Source: an uncultured Caulobacterales bacterium
GTDB taxonomy: Bacteria; Pseudomonadota; Alphaproteobacteria; Caulobacterales; Caulobacteraceae
Length of the DNA: 8,860 bases
NCBI GenBank assembly: GCA_903889785.1
Contig: CAISYT010000004.1
Coordinates: forward strand, 1-8,860
Direction: 5' to 3'
The notes under the pieces were generated by a model. It worked only from the letters and a program-made list of their open reading frames with translations, had not been told where the DNA came from and did no database searches. A program made the translations under genes and the position numbers. Below are positions 1-7,179 of this stretch, piece by piece (within the stretch, counting starts at the first letter, position 1; each line of letters opens with the position of its first letter).

Positions 1-144
1 GGCATCTGTGGCGAACATGGCGGTGATCCCGCCTCGATCGATTTCTGCGAGCGGGCGGGGCTGGACTATGTGTCATGCTCCCCGTTCCGCATCCCGATCG
101 CCCGCCTTGCGGCGGCCCAGGCGGCATTGAACAATAGGAAGTAG
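1..144 (+). CDS. ppdK: Pyruvate, phosphate dikinase, C-terminal fragment
   Basis: The window opens inside this gene; 47 codons and a TAG stop remain. The enzyme interconverts pyruvate + ATP + phosphate with phosphoenolpyruvate + AMP + PPi in the cytoplasm. The fragment belongs to the C-terminal PEP/pyruvate-binding TIM barrel of the PEP-utilising family. It has the GICGEHGGDP motif at its start and then LDYVSCSPFRIPIARLAAAQ. The cysteine of that SCSPFR motif (residue 26 of the fragment) corresponds to the catalytic acid/base cysteine described for PPDK. The protein ends normally for the family, shortly after the AAAQA segment, so there is no sign of truncation at the 3' end. It converges on the NUDIX gene with a 106-bp gap. 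PEP synthase and enzyme I share the fold, but the CSPFR-IPIARLAAAQ ending is typical of PPDK. Confidence 0.93.
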   Translation, partial: GICGEHGGDPASIDFCERAGLDYVSCSPFRIPIARLAAAQAALNNRK

Positions 145-149
145 CACGG

Positions 150-164
150 CGATAATCCTTATCG
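150..164. repeat. Short perfect hairpin CGATAA-TCC-TTATCG
   Basis: A 6-bp perfect inverted repeat with a 3-nt loop begins 6 bases after the ppdK stop. No T-run follows on either strand, so it is a weak terminator candidate. It may only protect the 3' end of the ppdK mRNA or be chance. Confidence 0.3.
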
Positions 165-198
165 ATCAGGCAGGGCGGTGATCGGGAACAAAGGCACT

Positions 199-220
199 AC
201 GGGCGGCGGGCCGCACCCGT
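199..220. terminator. Possible bidirectional hairpin between ppdK and the NUDIX gene
   Basis: ACGGG (199-203) pairs with CCCGT (216-220) around a very GC-rich interior (GCGG/CCGC). It lies in the 106-bp gap between two convergent stop codons, where a shared terminator is expected. No U-tract follows in either direction, so it is not a canonical intrinsic terminator and the call rests on position and GC-rich stem only. Confidence 0.25.
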
Positions 221-250
221 CTCACGTACAACCAGGATTTCCGACTGCAC

Positions 251-1207
251 TCAGTCCCGCAGCAGCGGCAGGGATAAGCCCAGCGCCCCGCCGGCGGCGG
301 CCAAGTCGCGCCGAAAGCGGAATAGTTCGGCCGGCCGTCCGCCTGCGCCGATGCGACGGCCCAGCCCCTCGACTAGGCCAGTGCGTCCCAACGCGCGGCG
401 GAAGTTCTGTTTGTGTAGCGGGGCACCGACGATGGCTTCCACCGTGCGCTGCAGGGTCGACAGGGTGAACTCCGGCGGGGTCAGTTCAAACGCGACAGGA
501 CGGTACTTGAGCTTGCTGCGAAGTCGGCCAAGGCCCGTTGCCAGGATGCGGCGGTGGTCTGAGATCATCGGCTCGCCCAGGGCGCGGGCCCCTGCAGGCG
601 GTTCGGTCGAGGGGAGGCCGGCGGCGCGCAGCCGGTCGCGTTCGGCCTCAGGTGCCAAGCCCGCTTCGTACAGCAGCTCATAACGCTCCAGCACGTGCTC
701 CTCCAGCCAGGGCGAATCACCCAGGGCGAACAGCAGTGCCGCTCTTGTCTGGCGGCCGGTGTCGGCACCGGCCCAGTCGGCAAGGGCAGGGGCGATCATC
801 TGGTCCAGCACAGCGGGCCGGCCACGCCGCCAGTCTTCCCATGGAAAGAATCGCGCCCAAGGCGACCAAGCGGTGTCAGGTGCGGAAACAGGCGCAGGCT
901 CTGCGGTCAGGGCCAGATAGCCAATCGAGACAACGCGGGCGGCACCGGCACCGACCTCAGCGCGTGGGGCGACACGGCCCTTGTCGCCGAAGGTGTAAAG
1001 CTGTTCCACATAGCCCAGCTGAAACCCGGTCTGCTGAGATACGAACGCCCGCAGCGCCAGTTCGAAGGTTCGGTCGCCTTGAGGGTCGAACGGACCAAAC
1101 GGCAGGGCAGGGGCGCCGCCGCCGGGGCGCACGGTCAGAACGACCGCCTCGCCGTCAGTCACCAACATCGCGACGGCAGAGAGACCGATGACGACTGGTG
1201 ATGTCAT
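251..1207 (-). CDS. NrtR-like NUDIX/winged-helix protein with degenerate Nudix box (putative NAD regulator)
   Basis: The 318-residue protein has an N-terminal Nudix-like fold (about 5-140), a linker, and a C-terminal winged-helix domain (about 222-305, with LRSKLKYRPVAFELTP, FTLSTLQRTVEAIVG and HKQNFRRAL). This is the NrtR architecture, in which an ADP-ribose-binding Nudix domain controls DNA binding at NAD genes. The closest family I know is the alphaproteobacterial 'NAD regulator' group (COG4111 type), to which GYVEQLYTFGDKGR also points. At the place of the Nudix box REUxEExGU the sequence reads AFVSQQTGF (54-62), so the RE and EE catalytic residues are gone and hydrolysis is unlikely. The ATG start overlaps the HD gene stop as ATGA, which implies translational coupling. 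The family assignment is strong; the ligand and target genes are inferred. No NAD biosynthesis gene is in the window. Confidence 0.85.
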   Translation of the reverse strand: MTSPVVIGLSAVAMLVTDGEAVVLTVRPGGGAPALPFGPFDPQGDRTFELALRAFVSQQTGFQLGYVEQLYTFGDKGRVAPRAEVGAGAARVVSIGYLALTAEPAPVSAPDTAWSPWARFFPWEDWRRGRPAVLDQMIAPALADWAGADTGRQTRAALLFALGDSPWLEEHVLERYELLYEAGLAPEAERDRLRAAGLPSTEPPAGARALGEPMISDHRRILATGLGRLRSKLKYRPVAFELTPPEFTLSTLQRTVEAIVGAPLHKQNFRRALGRTGLVEGLGRRIGAGGRPAELFRFRRDLAAAGGALGLSLPLLRD

Positions 1208-1869
1208 TCCGTGTCGAAAGCCTCGCCGTTGGGGGGCGTATAGCCAGAGGCGACCGACAGCAGGTTGAACCGCTCAACATAACGGGCCTGCGCCTGAGCA
1301 GGGGCCAAGGGCTCAATGGTCAGGCTATAGCGGCTGGGTGGTGCTCCAAACAGTTGCAGCGCCTCGGCCGGCGAAAATCCGGCCAACTGGATCGCCTCGT
1401 AGTAGGCGCAGGCGCGGTCAGCGGATTTGATCAGCTTCTGGATATGCGGCGGTGCCTTGGCGGGCAGGCCGAAGCGGATGTGTATGGCATGTTCAAGCCG
1501 GTGCTCGAAATCCTTGTAGCTCATGCCCAACGCTGCCTTGAACGGACTGATCATGTCGCCAATTACATATTCCGCCGCATCGTGCAGTAAGGCCGCCAGC
1601 CTCCATCGCGCGTCGAGGCCCGGCTGGAGGTAGGCGGCGATCTCCTCGACCACAAGGCTGTGCTGGGCGACGGAAAACCCGTGCTCGCCGATGGTCTGGC
1701 CGTTCCAGCGCGCGACACGCGCCAGCCCATGGGCGATGTCGTCGATCTCGATGTCCATCGGTGAGGGATCGAGAAGATCCAGTCTCCGGCCCGATAGCAT
1801 CCTCTGCCAGGCCCGCGGTGCCAGCGTGGCCTTGGTCGGTGCCTTGGGTTGCAGCCGTTTTGCCGCCAT
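1204..1869 (-). CDS. HD-domain phosphohydrolase, YfbR-like (putative 5'-deoxynucleotidase)
   Basis: The 221-residue cytoplasmic protein carries an HD-domain metal site: H70 in SVAQHSLVV, H96-D97 in LLHDAAEYVIGDM, and D151 in IKSADRACAYYEA. E100 follows HD at the same spacing as the catalytic glutamate of E. coli YfbR, and ARW (53-55) resembles the conserved RW near the YfbR N-terminus. YfbR removes phosphate from deoxynucleoside monophosphates; substrate here is inferred. I chose the ATG at 1869 because AAGGA lies 5 nt upstream. An in-frame TTG at 1887 would add six residues but has no clear ribosome-binding site. The approximately 35-residue N-terminal extension before the HD core is basic. 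The gene is followed by the NUDIX gene with a 4-bp overlap, so the two probably form one unit in nucleotide metabolism. Confidence 0.85.
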   Translation of the reverse strand: MAAKRLQPKAPTKATLAPRAWQRMLSGRRLDLLDPSPMDIEIDDIAHGLARVARWNGQTIGEHGFSVAQHSLVVEEIAAYLQPGLDARWRLAALLHDAAEYVIGDMISPFKAALGMSYKDFEHRLEHAIHIRFGLPAKAPPHIQKLIKSADRACAYYEAIQLAGFSPAEALQLFGAPPSRYSLTIEPLAPAQAQARYVERFNLLSVASGYTPPNGEAFDTE

Positions 1870-2083
1870 TTCGTTCCTTGTGGTCAAGCCTGACCGCTCG
1901 CAAGGGGGCAGCTATATCAGACTGGGAAAGACTTTACGGTGGCTGTGTCGGCTTCCAAGACAAATCGATCATTTGCCGGCTGGGCGGTACACGGGTCATT
2001 GTCGCCAATCCGGATCTGAGAGGCCGCGCTCGGTAAGCCCTGTTGCGGCTGGCGTTGGCTTATGGTCGATGGCCCTTGTGGAA
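1870..2083. other. 214-bp gap between ppx and the HD gene
   Basis: No convincing gene or tRNA is seen. Reading in the minus (gene) direction, TTGGAA (1958-1953), a 16-bp spacer and TAAAGT (1936-1931) could be a weak promoter for HD-NUDIX. An inverted repeat TAAGCC (2034-2039)/GGCTTA (2057-2062), just after the ppx stop, could help end the ppx transcript but lacks a T-run. On the plus strand, an open frame from a TTG at 1878 to 2036 would encode 52 residues that include alternating hydrophobic stretches, but it has no ribosome-binding site. Confidence 0.4.
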
Positions 2084-3610
2084 CTATCCTTGGCTGTTGA
2101 CCACAAGCCGCCGACCCAGTCGGGTCGCCAAATTACCGGCGCGGCGCAGGGTCTGTTCGCCCAACATCAAGTCGGCGTGGCCCGGATCGACGGTCATGGC
2201 GAGCACAGGGCCTTGTAAGCGCAATGCGGTTTGGCCCAGCAGGGCCGCGTTTCTGCCGGAAAGATCGCAGCCCAGACGGATCGCCGCGCCCAAGGCGCGC
2301 GCGCGCGCCACACGCTCTGACGACAGCAGGCGCGAGATCACCGCCGGTTCGGGCGGCTCGAAACTGCTGCTATGGCGCGCATAGGACGCTGCGGCGATGA
2401 AGGCGCGCTCGGCGTGGGTCTGACCGGGCACAGGCGCGCGCAGCACCTGAGAAAACACCAGGTCGGCGCGATGATCTGGATGCAACTGGACGCCTAAGTC
2501 TGCGAGCTGGCAGGCGGCGGCGGTCAATAGGGCTTCGCGCTCGAAGGCCGGCGGTAGAGCCGAGAATACCGGCGCAACCCAGGCGGCAAGGGCCGAGCCG
2601 AAGCCGCTGTCAACGCTGCCTCGGGTAGCCATGGCGGCGCAGCCGGCGACCAGCGGATCGTGTGTGCGGAGTGTGGCGTCCATGCCCTCGAACAGCAGGC
2701 CCTCGCGCAGGCCGAAAGCCGACAAGGTCAGCTTTTCGAGTTCCAACTGCTCAATCAGGGCCTCAAGCAGGACGGCGGCGTAGGGCAGGGTCTCGACCCG
2801 CTTGCGTGATAGGCCGGGCATCCGGCCTAGAGATTCCTGTGACTGGCTGCCGATAAAGTGCGCCGCAGCCAGGGCGTCGCGGCGGCTGATTTCGTACTGG
2901 TGCAGAACCTCTAGCGGATAGCCCGACATGCGCATGTGCAGCAGGGCGAAATTGCGCCACGCCCCGCCCACGGCGTGAAGGTCGTCGGCGCGGAAACGCT
3001 TCGCATGCGGCGCGAGCACCTTGATAATCGAGCTTCGTAGCTTCTCTGCATCGAACCGCGAAGCCGCCCCTGCGACCGAGAACGGGCCGAGCGGCAAGCT
3101 AACTGCGTCCCGCGCATCGCCGCCCAGGCGCGTTAGTTCCAGGCTGGCACCACCGAGGTCGCCAACGATACCTTGGGCGTTGGGCTGGCCGGCCATGACG
3201 CCGAACGCTGCATAGCGTGCCTCCTCCGGACCGCTGATGACTCGCAGCTTCAGTCCGATTTCGGTTTCGACCCGGCGCAGGAACTCTCGGCCGTCTTGTG
3301 CCTCGCGAACAGCGGCAGTGGCGGCGGTGAAGACCTGCACATTGGGCATGGCGTCCAGCAGGGCGGAAAAGCGCCGCAAGGCATTCAGGGCCTGCTCGAC
3401 GCCGTCGGGCGACAGGCGGCCCGTTTCGGTCAGGCCGCGCCCCAGGCCGGCAAGGACTTTTTCGTTGTAGACTGTCCAGATAGCCCGGCCTTCCAGGCGA
3501 TAGATCACCAGGCGGACAGAGTTAGACCCCACATCAATGACAGCGCAGTCGCGGGCGACGCGCCCGGCGGCAAGGCGGGCGGCAGGAGTTGAACGAGGGG
3601 CGTTCAGCAC
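2084..3610 (-). CDS. ppx: Exopolyphosphatase, Ppx/GppA family
   Basis: The 508-residue protein belongs to the actin-fold Ppx/GppA phosphatases, which remove terminal phosphates from polyphosphate and, in some members, pppGpp. Visible motifs in order are AVIDVGSNSVRLVIY (phosphate-1 loop, D26-S31), TAATAAVREAQDG (about 95-107), SGPEEAR (126-132, with the catalytic-type glutamate) and GDLGGASLELT (phosphate-2 loop, 150-160). The C-terminal third resembles the HD-like helical domain of Ppx, with LADLGVQLHPDHRADLVF. The length fits alphaproteobacterial Ppx proteins. Start is GTG at 3610 with GAGAG 4 nt upstream; the first about 20 residues are poorly conserved in type. The gene follows ppk by 16 bp, the standard pairing of polyphosphate synthesis and breakdown. 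GppA is the alternative, but adjacency to ppk favours Ppx. Confidence 0.93.
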   Translation of the reverse strand: MLNAPRSTPAARLAAGRVARDCAVIDVGSNSVRLVIYRLEGRAIWTVYNEKVLAGLGRGLTETGRLSPDGVEQALNALRRFSALLDAMPNVQVFTAATAAVREAQDGREFLRRVETEIGLKLRVISGPEEARYAAFGVMAGQPNAQGIVGDLGGASLELTRLGGDARDAVSLPLGPFSVAGAASRFDAEKLRSSIIKVLAPHAKRFRADDLHAVGGAWRNFALLHMRMSGYPLEVLHQYEISRRDALAAAHFIGSQSQESLGRMPGLSRKRVETLPYAAVLLEALIEQLELEKLTLSAFGLREGLLFEGMDATLRTHDPLVAGCAAMATRGSVDSGFGSALAAWVAPVFSALPPAFEREALLTAAACQLADLGVQLHPDHRADLVFSQVLRAPVPGQTHAERAFIAAASYARHSSSFEPPEPAVISRLLSSERVARARALGAAIRLGCDLSGRNAALLGQTALRLQGPVLAMTVDPGHADLMLGEQTLRRAGNLATRLGRRLVVNSQG

Positions 3611-3626
3611 AGAACTCTCGTGATAC

Positions 3627-5825
3627 CTAGAGGCGTTGCTTCACATAGTCGAAAGCGCGCGGCAGGTCTTTCACCTTATGGCCCCGGCCTGACAAACTGG
3701 GGTTGGTCATGAAATAGCTGTGGGCAGAGAAGGCCGCTGGTTCGCGCCAAGCCGGGTCGCGCACATAGGCCCCGTCAGGCTGCAGCCGCCAGCTCTGGGC
3801 CTCGTCATTGAGGTTAGCGACCATGATCTGGTTCAGCACCTGCTGATGAACGGTTGGGTTCAGGATTGGGGTCATCACCTCCACGCGGCGGTCGAGGTTG
3901 CGCGGCATCCAGTCGGCTGATGAGATGAACAAGTGCGCCGACGGGCTGGGCATTTCCCCGCCATTGGCGAAGGCCACAATGCGAGCATGTTCGAGGAATC
4001 GCCCGACGATGCTCTTGACCCGGATGTTTTCTGACAGACCGGGAACGCCAGGGCGCAGGCAGCAGATGCCACGGATCACCAGATCGATGGCGACCCCCGC
4101 CTGGCTGGCTTCATAAAGCGCATCGATAATCACGGGATCGACCAGGGCATTGAGTTTCGCCCAGATTGCCGCGGGTTTTCCGGCGCGAGCATGCTCCGCC
4201 TCGCGCGCGATCATCGTCAGCAGGTCGCGCTTCATGGTCGTTGGCGAGTAGGAAAGCCGCTCCAACTCGCCCGGCTGAGCATAGCCGGTGATGAAGTTGA
4301 ACAGAAGGCCACTGTCGCGCCCCAGGGCTGGGTCGCAGGTAAACAACGACAAGTCGGTATAAATCTTAGCAGTGATCGGATGGTAGTTGCCGGTGCCAAA
4401 GTGGCAATAGGTGCGCAGGGCGTCGCCCTCACGCCGTATCACCAGGCTGAGCTTGGCGTGGGTCTTGTATTCCACGAAGCCGAACACGACGTGCACCCCG
4501 GCCCGTTCCAGATCGCGGGCCCATTTCAGGTTAGCTTCCTCGTCAAACCGCGCCTTGATCTCGACCAGGGCCGTGACGCTCTTGCCGTGCTCGGCGGCCT
4601 CGATGAGGGCGGCCACGATCGGGCTTTCCCGGCTCGTGCGATACAGGGTCTGTTTGATCGCCAGCACATTGGGGTCGCGTGCCGCCTGTACCAGGAACTG
4701 CACCACCACGTCGAAGCTTTCGAACGGATGGTGCACCAGAATATCTTTTTCGCGCACGGCGGCGAACACGTCGCCACCCTGGTCGCGGATGCGCTCAGGA
4801 AAGCGGGCCTCGAACGGCGGGAACTTCAATTCCGGCCGGTCGGCCGGGATCAGGGCTGCCATCTGGGCTAGGCCCAACTTGCCCTCGACCAGCACCACGT
4901 CTTCGGGCTCTGCCCGCAGGCCAGAGAGGATAAAGGTGCGCAGGTCTTCCGGCATGGTGCTTTGCAGCTTTACCCGCACCACCGAGCCCAGTCGGCGTTT
5001 CTTCAGCCGGGCCTCGAACTCGCGCACCAGGTCTTCGGCCTCTTCCTCGATCTCCATGTCGCTATCGCGGATCAGGCGAAACAGGCCACGGCCCTCAACC
5101 TCGTAGCCGGGGAAAAGGTGGTCGAGGAACAGGATGAGGAAGCTTTCCAGGGCGATGATCTTGCGGGGTTCTTTGCGGCCGCCTGAGCTTGGAAGCTCCC
5201 AGAACCGCAGTGCCTGCGAGGGTATCGGCGCCATGGCGTACATCACCTTACCGTTGCTTTCACGGCGCAGTTTCAGGGCAAGGCAGAACCCCAGATTCGG
5301 GATGAACGGGAAGGGGTGAACAGGGTCGATCGCCAAGGGCGTAAGCAGGGGAAAGATCTTGGCGAGGAAAATTTCCTCGGCAGCAGCACGATCGCGGGCG
5401 GTTACCTCACGCGCATCCAGCAGGTGCAGACCCGCTTCGGCCATTTCGGCTCGGATGCGTGTCCAGACCCGCTGCTGATCAGACATCAGTTCGCTGGCCG
5501 AGGCGTCTACCCGCCTCAGCTGTTCTGCCGGCGTGAGGCCATCTTGGCTTATCACCCGCACGCCTTCACGGATCTGGGCCCGCAAACCGGCGACACGCAC
5601 CATGTAGAATTCATCGAGGTTCGCCGCCGAGATCGACAGGAACCTCAGGCGTTCCATCAAGGGGTGGCGTGGATTCTGCGCCTCTTCCAGCACGCGCTTG
5701 TTGAACTCCAACCAAGACAGCTCGCGATTGAAGAACCGTTCCGGCGAGGCCAGCATGTCGGTGTCTATGCGGCCAGAAAGCGCTTCGGGGCTTTGCTGAT
5801 CTGCGGTTGTAGCGGCTTTGGTCAT
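3627..5825 (-). CDS. ppk: Polyphosphate kinase 1
   Basis: The 732-residue enzyme polymerises the gamma phosphate of ATP into inorganic polyphosphate, reversibly, via a phosphohistidine. The N-terminal domain opens with FFNRELSWLEFNKRVLEEA (31-49), followed by the head domain (IDPVHPFPFIPNLGF, 166-180). The two PLD-like catalytic domains are clear: KTHAKLSLVIRR places the phosphorylated histidine at H456, and GRFLEHARI places the second catalytic histidine at H613. The 157-residue spacing equals that between H435 and H592 of E. coli PPK. CHFGTGNYHP and GICCLRPGVPGLSENIRV are also family hallmarks. The length is typical and nothing is missing. The ATG overlaps the hda stop as ATGA, so translation is probably coupled to hda, and ppx follows after 16 bp. 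Confidence 0.98.
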   Translation of the reverse strand: MTKAATTADQQSPEALSGRIDTDMLASPERFFNRELSWLEFNKRVLEEAQNPRHPLMERLRFLSISAANLDEFYMVRVAGLRAQIREGVRVISQDGLTPAEQLRRVDASASELMSDQQRVWTRIRAEMAEAGLHLLDAREVTARDRAAAEEIFLAKIFPLLTPLAIDPVHPFPFIPNLGFCLALKLRRESNGKVMYAMAPIPSQALRFWELPSSGGRKEPRKIIALESFLILFLDHLFPGYEVEGRGLFRLIRDSDMEIEEEAEDLVREFEARLKKRRLGSVVRVKLQSTMPEDLRTFILSGLRAEPEDVVLVEGKLGLAQMAALIPADRPELKFPPFEARFPERIRDQGGDVFAAVREKDILVHHPFESFDVVVQFLVQAARDPNVLAIKQTLYRTSRESPIVAALIEAAEHGKSVTALVEIKARFDEEANLKWARDLERAGVHVVFGFVEYKTHAKLSLVIRREGDALRTYCHFGTGNYHPITAKIYTDLSLFTCDPALGRDSGLLFNFITGYAQPGELERLSYSPTTMKRDLLTMIAREAEHARAGKPAAIWAKLNALVDPVIIDALYEASQAGVAIDLVIRGICCLRPGVPGLSENIRVKSIVGRFLEHARIVAFANGGEMPSPSAHLFISSADWMPRNLDRRVEVMTPILNPTVHQQVLNQIMVANLNDEAQSWRLQPDGAYVRDPAWREPAAFSAHSYFMTNPSLSGRGHKVKDLPRAFDYVKQRL

Positions 5826-6496
5826 TTGAATAGGTCCATCGTCGGGTCGCCAGCCTCTAGCACCTCTTTGGCAAGGGCGCGTGACACTGGCCGCTGTAGG
5901 CTGTCGGCCGCGTCGTCGAGCCGTTTGACGAGGCGCTGCGCCTCAATGACCGACCGTTCCATACGGCGCAGCAGATAGGGATAGGTATCGTCCGTCGGTC
6001 GGATATTGCGTTCGCGGAACAGTTTGCGGAACACGCCCAGTAGGATCTGGTCATCAGGCTCGCTCAGTGCGGCCACCGGCAAGGCGTTGAGGCGAGAGCG
6101 CAGGTCGGGCAGGGCCGTGGGCCATTCTAGAGGCGGGGTGCGTGCCGTCAGTAGTAAGCTGCCGCCATGTTGGGCGGCCATATTGATCAAATGGAACAGA
6201 TTGACGTCGGAAACGGCGCTGTCGGCGTTCTCGATCAGTACCGCCTTGCCTGAAAGGGCGACAAGATCGGGCGCGGCTGTCGTGTCGGTGATCACCGCGC
6301 CGGTACGCGCGACCCAGGCCATGGCCAAGTGTGTCTTGCCCGTTCCCTCGGGCCCGACGAGGACCAGCACGCGCCCTGGCCACGCCGGCCAGGCGTCGAC
6401 CAGGCGCACAGCCTCTCTATTGGCGGAGGACACGATGAAGTCCTCTCTCGCCCAGGAGGGGGGCTGTTCCAGCCGTAATCTCAGTTGCCGCGCCAA
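5822..6496 (-). CDS. hda: Hda/HdaA, DnaA-related regulatory inactivator of DnaA
   Basis: The 224-residue AAA+ protein is a DnaA-like ATPase domain without a DNA-binding domain. With the beta clamp, Hda promotes ATP hydrolysis by DnaA and so limits re-initiation (RIDA; HdaA in Caulobacter). The N-terminus has a clamp-binding-like QLRLRL (4-9). LVGPEGTGKTHLA (47-58) is Walker A, and AVLIENAD (85-92) takes the place of Walker B, with EN where many AAA+ proteins have DE or DD. LPDLRSRLNALP (129-140) matches the DnaA box VII arginine-finger region, and MERSVIEAQRLVKRLD (179-194) the sensor 2 helix. The start is TTG at 6496: an in-frame TAA lies 30 bp upstream with no other start between, and MARQLRL is the expected N-terminus. 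The ribosome-binding site is weak. It overlaps ppk by 4 bp. Confidence 0.92.
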   Translation of the reverse strand: MARQLRLRLEQPPSWAREDFIVSSANREAVRLVDAWPAWPGRVLVLVGPEGTGKTHLAMAWVARTGAVITDTTAAPDLVALSGKAVLIENADSAVSDVNLFHLINMAAQHGGSLLLTARTPPLEWPTALPDLRSRLNALPVAALSEPDDQILLGVFRKLFRERNIRPTDDTYPYLLRRMERSVIEAQRLVKRLDDAADSLQRPVSRALAKEVLEAGDPTMDLFK

Positions 6497-6559
6497 GGGG
6501 AGTCCAACGCCGTCGAAAAACTTAGCTTATCAAGCCCGCTGTCCGCGGTCGATTGGCAG

Positions 6560-7030
6560 CTATTGCGTTGTGGCCGAGATTGGGGCGCTGACGGAGTAGC
6601 TGGCGTTGTTTCCCACTGCCGCCGATGTGCTGATCGCGTTGCGGCTGGGGCCGCTGATCGTGGTGTGCGTGCTGGCGGAGACATTAGCCAGATTGGCCTG
6701 ACGGTTGTCGGCCTTTAGGCTGGCTGTGTAGATACCGCCTACATCCGTAAAGTTGCCGATGGCATCGATGGTACTGCCCACCAGCGTACTCTGGTCGGGG
6801 CTTGTATTCATGACGCCGTCATTGATGGTCATGTTGCCGTTGGGGTCGCGCAGGGAAAAATCGACCGGGCGGTTTTCTTCACCTGCGGTGCGCCGGTAGC
6901 CGGCGTTGAAGGAGGCTGAGCTGGTGCCCATCTGCTGCGCCTGGGCCGCTCCTGGCACCGCAAAGCTCAGCAATGCCCGGGCCAGCAGGGCACAGTGAAA
7001 TAGGCCATCCAATTGTCGGCAGGCGACCAT
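6560..7030 (-). CDS. Small secreted protein, HfaA-like (putative holdfast-anchoring protein)
   Basis: The 156-residue protein starts at the ATG at 7030, chosen because GGAGG lies 5 nt upstream; an in-frame TTG at 7075 lacks this. Residues 1-31 look like a Sec signal peptide (hydrophobic run about 14-28, cleavage suggested at AQA-QQ), although it contains an internal Arg. The mature part is rich in Ser, Thr, Asn, Gly and Ala, with almost no Cys, and begins SSASFNAGYRRTAGEENRPVDFSLRDPNGN. This resembles, from memory, the start of mature HfaA, a curli-like outer-membrane protein that anchors the holdfast in Caulobacter. The remainder (AIGNF, NANLANVSAS-type segments, VGNNASYSVS) suits a beta-rich adhesin. 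In Caulobacter hfaA sits with hfaB and hfaD; here it lies alone 63 bp upstream of hda. The HfaA call is moderate; secretion is more secure. Confidence 0.55.
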   Translation of the reverse strand: MVACRQLDGLFHCALLARALLSFAVPGAAQAQQMGTSSASFNAGYRRTAGEENRPVDFSLRDPNGNMTINDGVMNTSPDQSTLVGSTIDAIGNFTDVGGIYTASLKADNRQANLANVSASTHTTISGPSRNAISTSAAVGNNASYSVSAPISATTQ

Positions 7031-7179
7031 GTTCCCCTCCCCGGCAAAAGCGCCGGATCCGTTAAGGCTAAACAAGCAACTGACGTGCCCTACGGATATG
7101 GAAACAATTAAGGGATAAACGGGTCGCGATTTGGTTTAGCGATCAGGAAATTTATCTCGAAAATGAGCATTTATTCTTA
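7031..7179. promoter_or_regulatory. Divergent promoter region, HfaA-like gene and rhomboid gene
   Basis: This gap separates two divergent starts and its central part (about 7100-7178) is clearly more AT-rich than the genes. It must hold both promoters, but I cannot assign -35/-10 boxes with confidence. TAAAC/GTTTA words recur (7069-7073, 7116-7120, 7135-7139 as GTTTA), which may be operator or promoter pieces. No ribosome-binding site precedes the rhomboid ATG. Confidence 0.45.
7041..7056 (-). promoter_or_regulatory. Hairpin abutting the ribosome-binding site of the HfaA-like gene
   Basis: In the mRNA sense (minus strand) CCGGC-GCTTTT-GCCGG forms a 5-bp GC stem with a 6-nt loop, and the Shine-Dalgarno run GGGGAGGGG begins at its 3' edge, 10-14 nt before the ATG at 7030. 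This could modulate translation or stabilise the 5' end. It is a direct sequence observation with unknown effect. Confidence 0.35.

Noticed and set aside
178..468. 96-residue plus-strand frame after ppdK
   Set aside because: It overlaps the NUDIX winged-helix coding region in antisense and its composition is Pro/Arg-rich noise.
538..1201. Long plus-strand frames (217 and 168 residues) opposite the NUDIX gene
   Set aside because: They are antisense to a well-supported gene in GC-rich DNA; products are rich in Arg, Gly and Pro without domain features.
1870..2083. tRNA or other standard RNA gene in the ppx-HD gap
   Set aside because: No T-loop or anticodon-arm pattern (GGTTCGAATCC-like or its complement) could be found on either strand.
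4191..5106. Plus-strand frames of 226 and 231 residues opposite ppk
   Set aside because: ppk is certain on the minus strand with all catalytic motifs; these are codon-bias shadows with no family resemblance.
5316..5978. 220-residue plus-strand frame spanning the hda/ppk junction
   Set aside because: It is antisense to two recognised genes and has no ribosome-binding site or recognisable motif.
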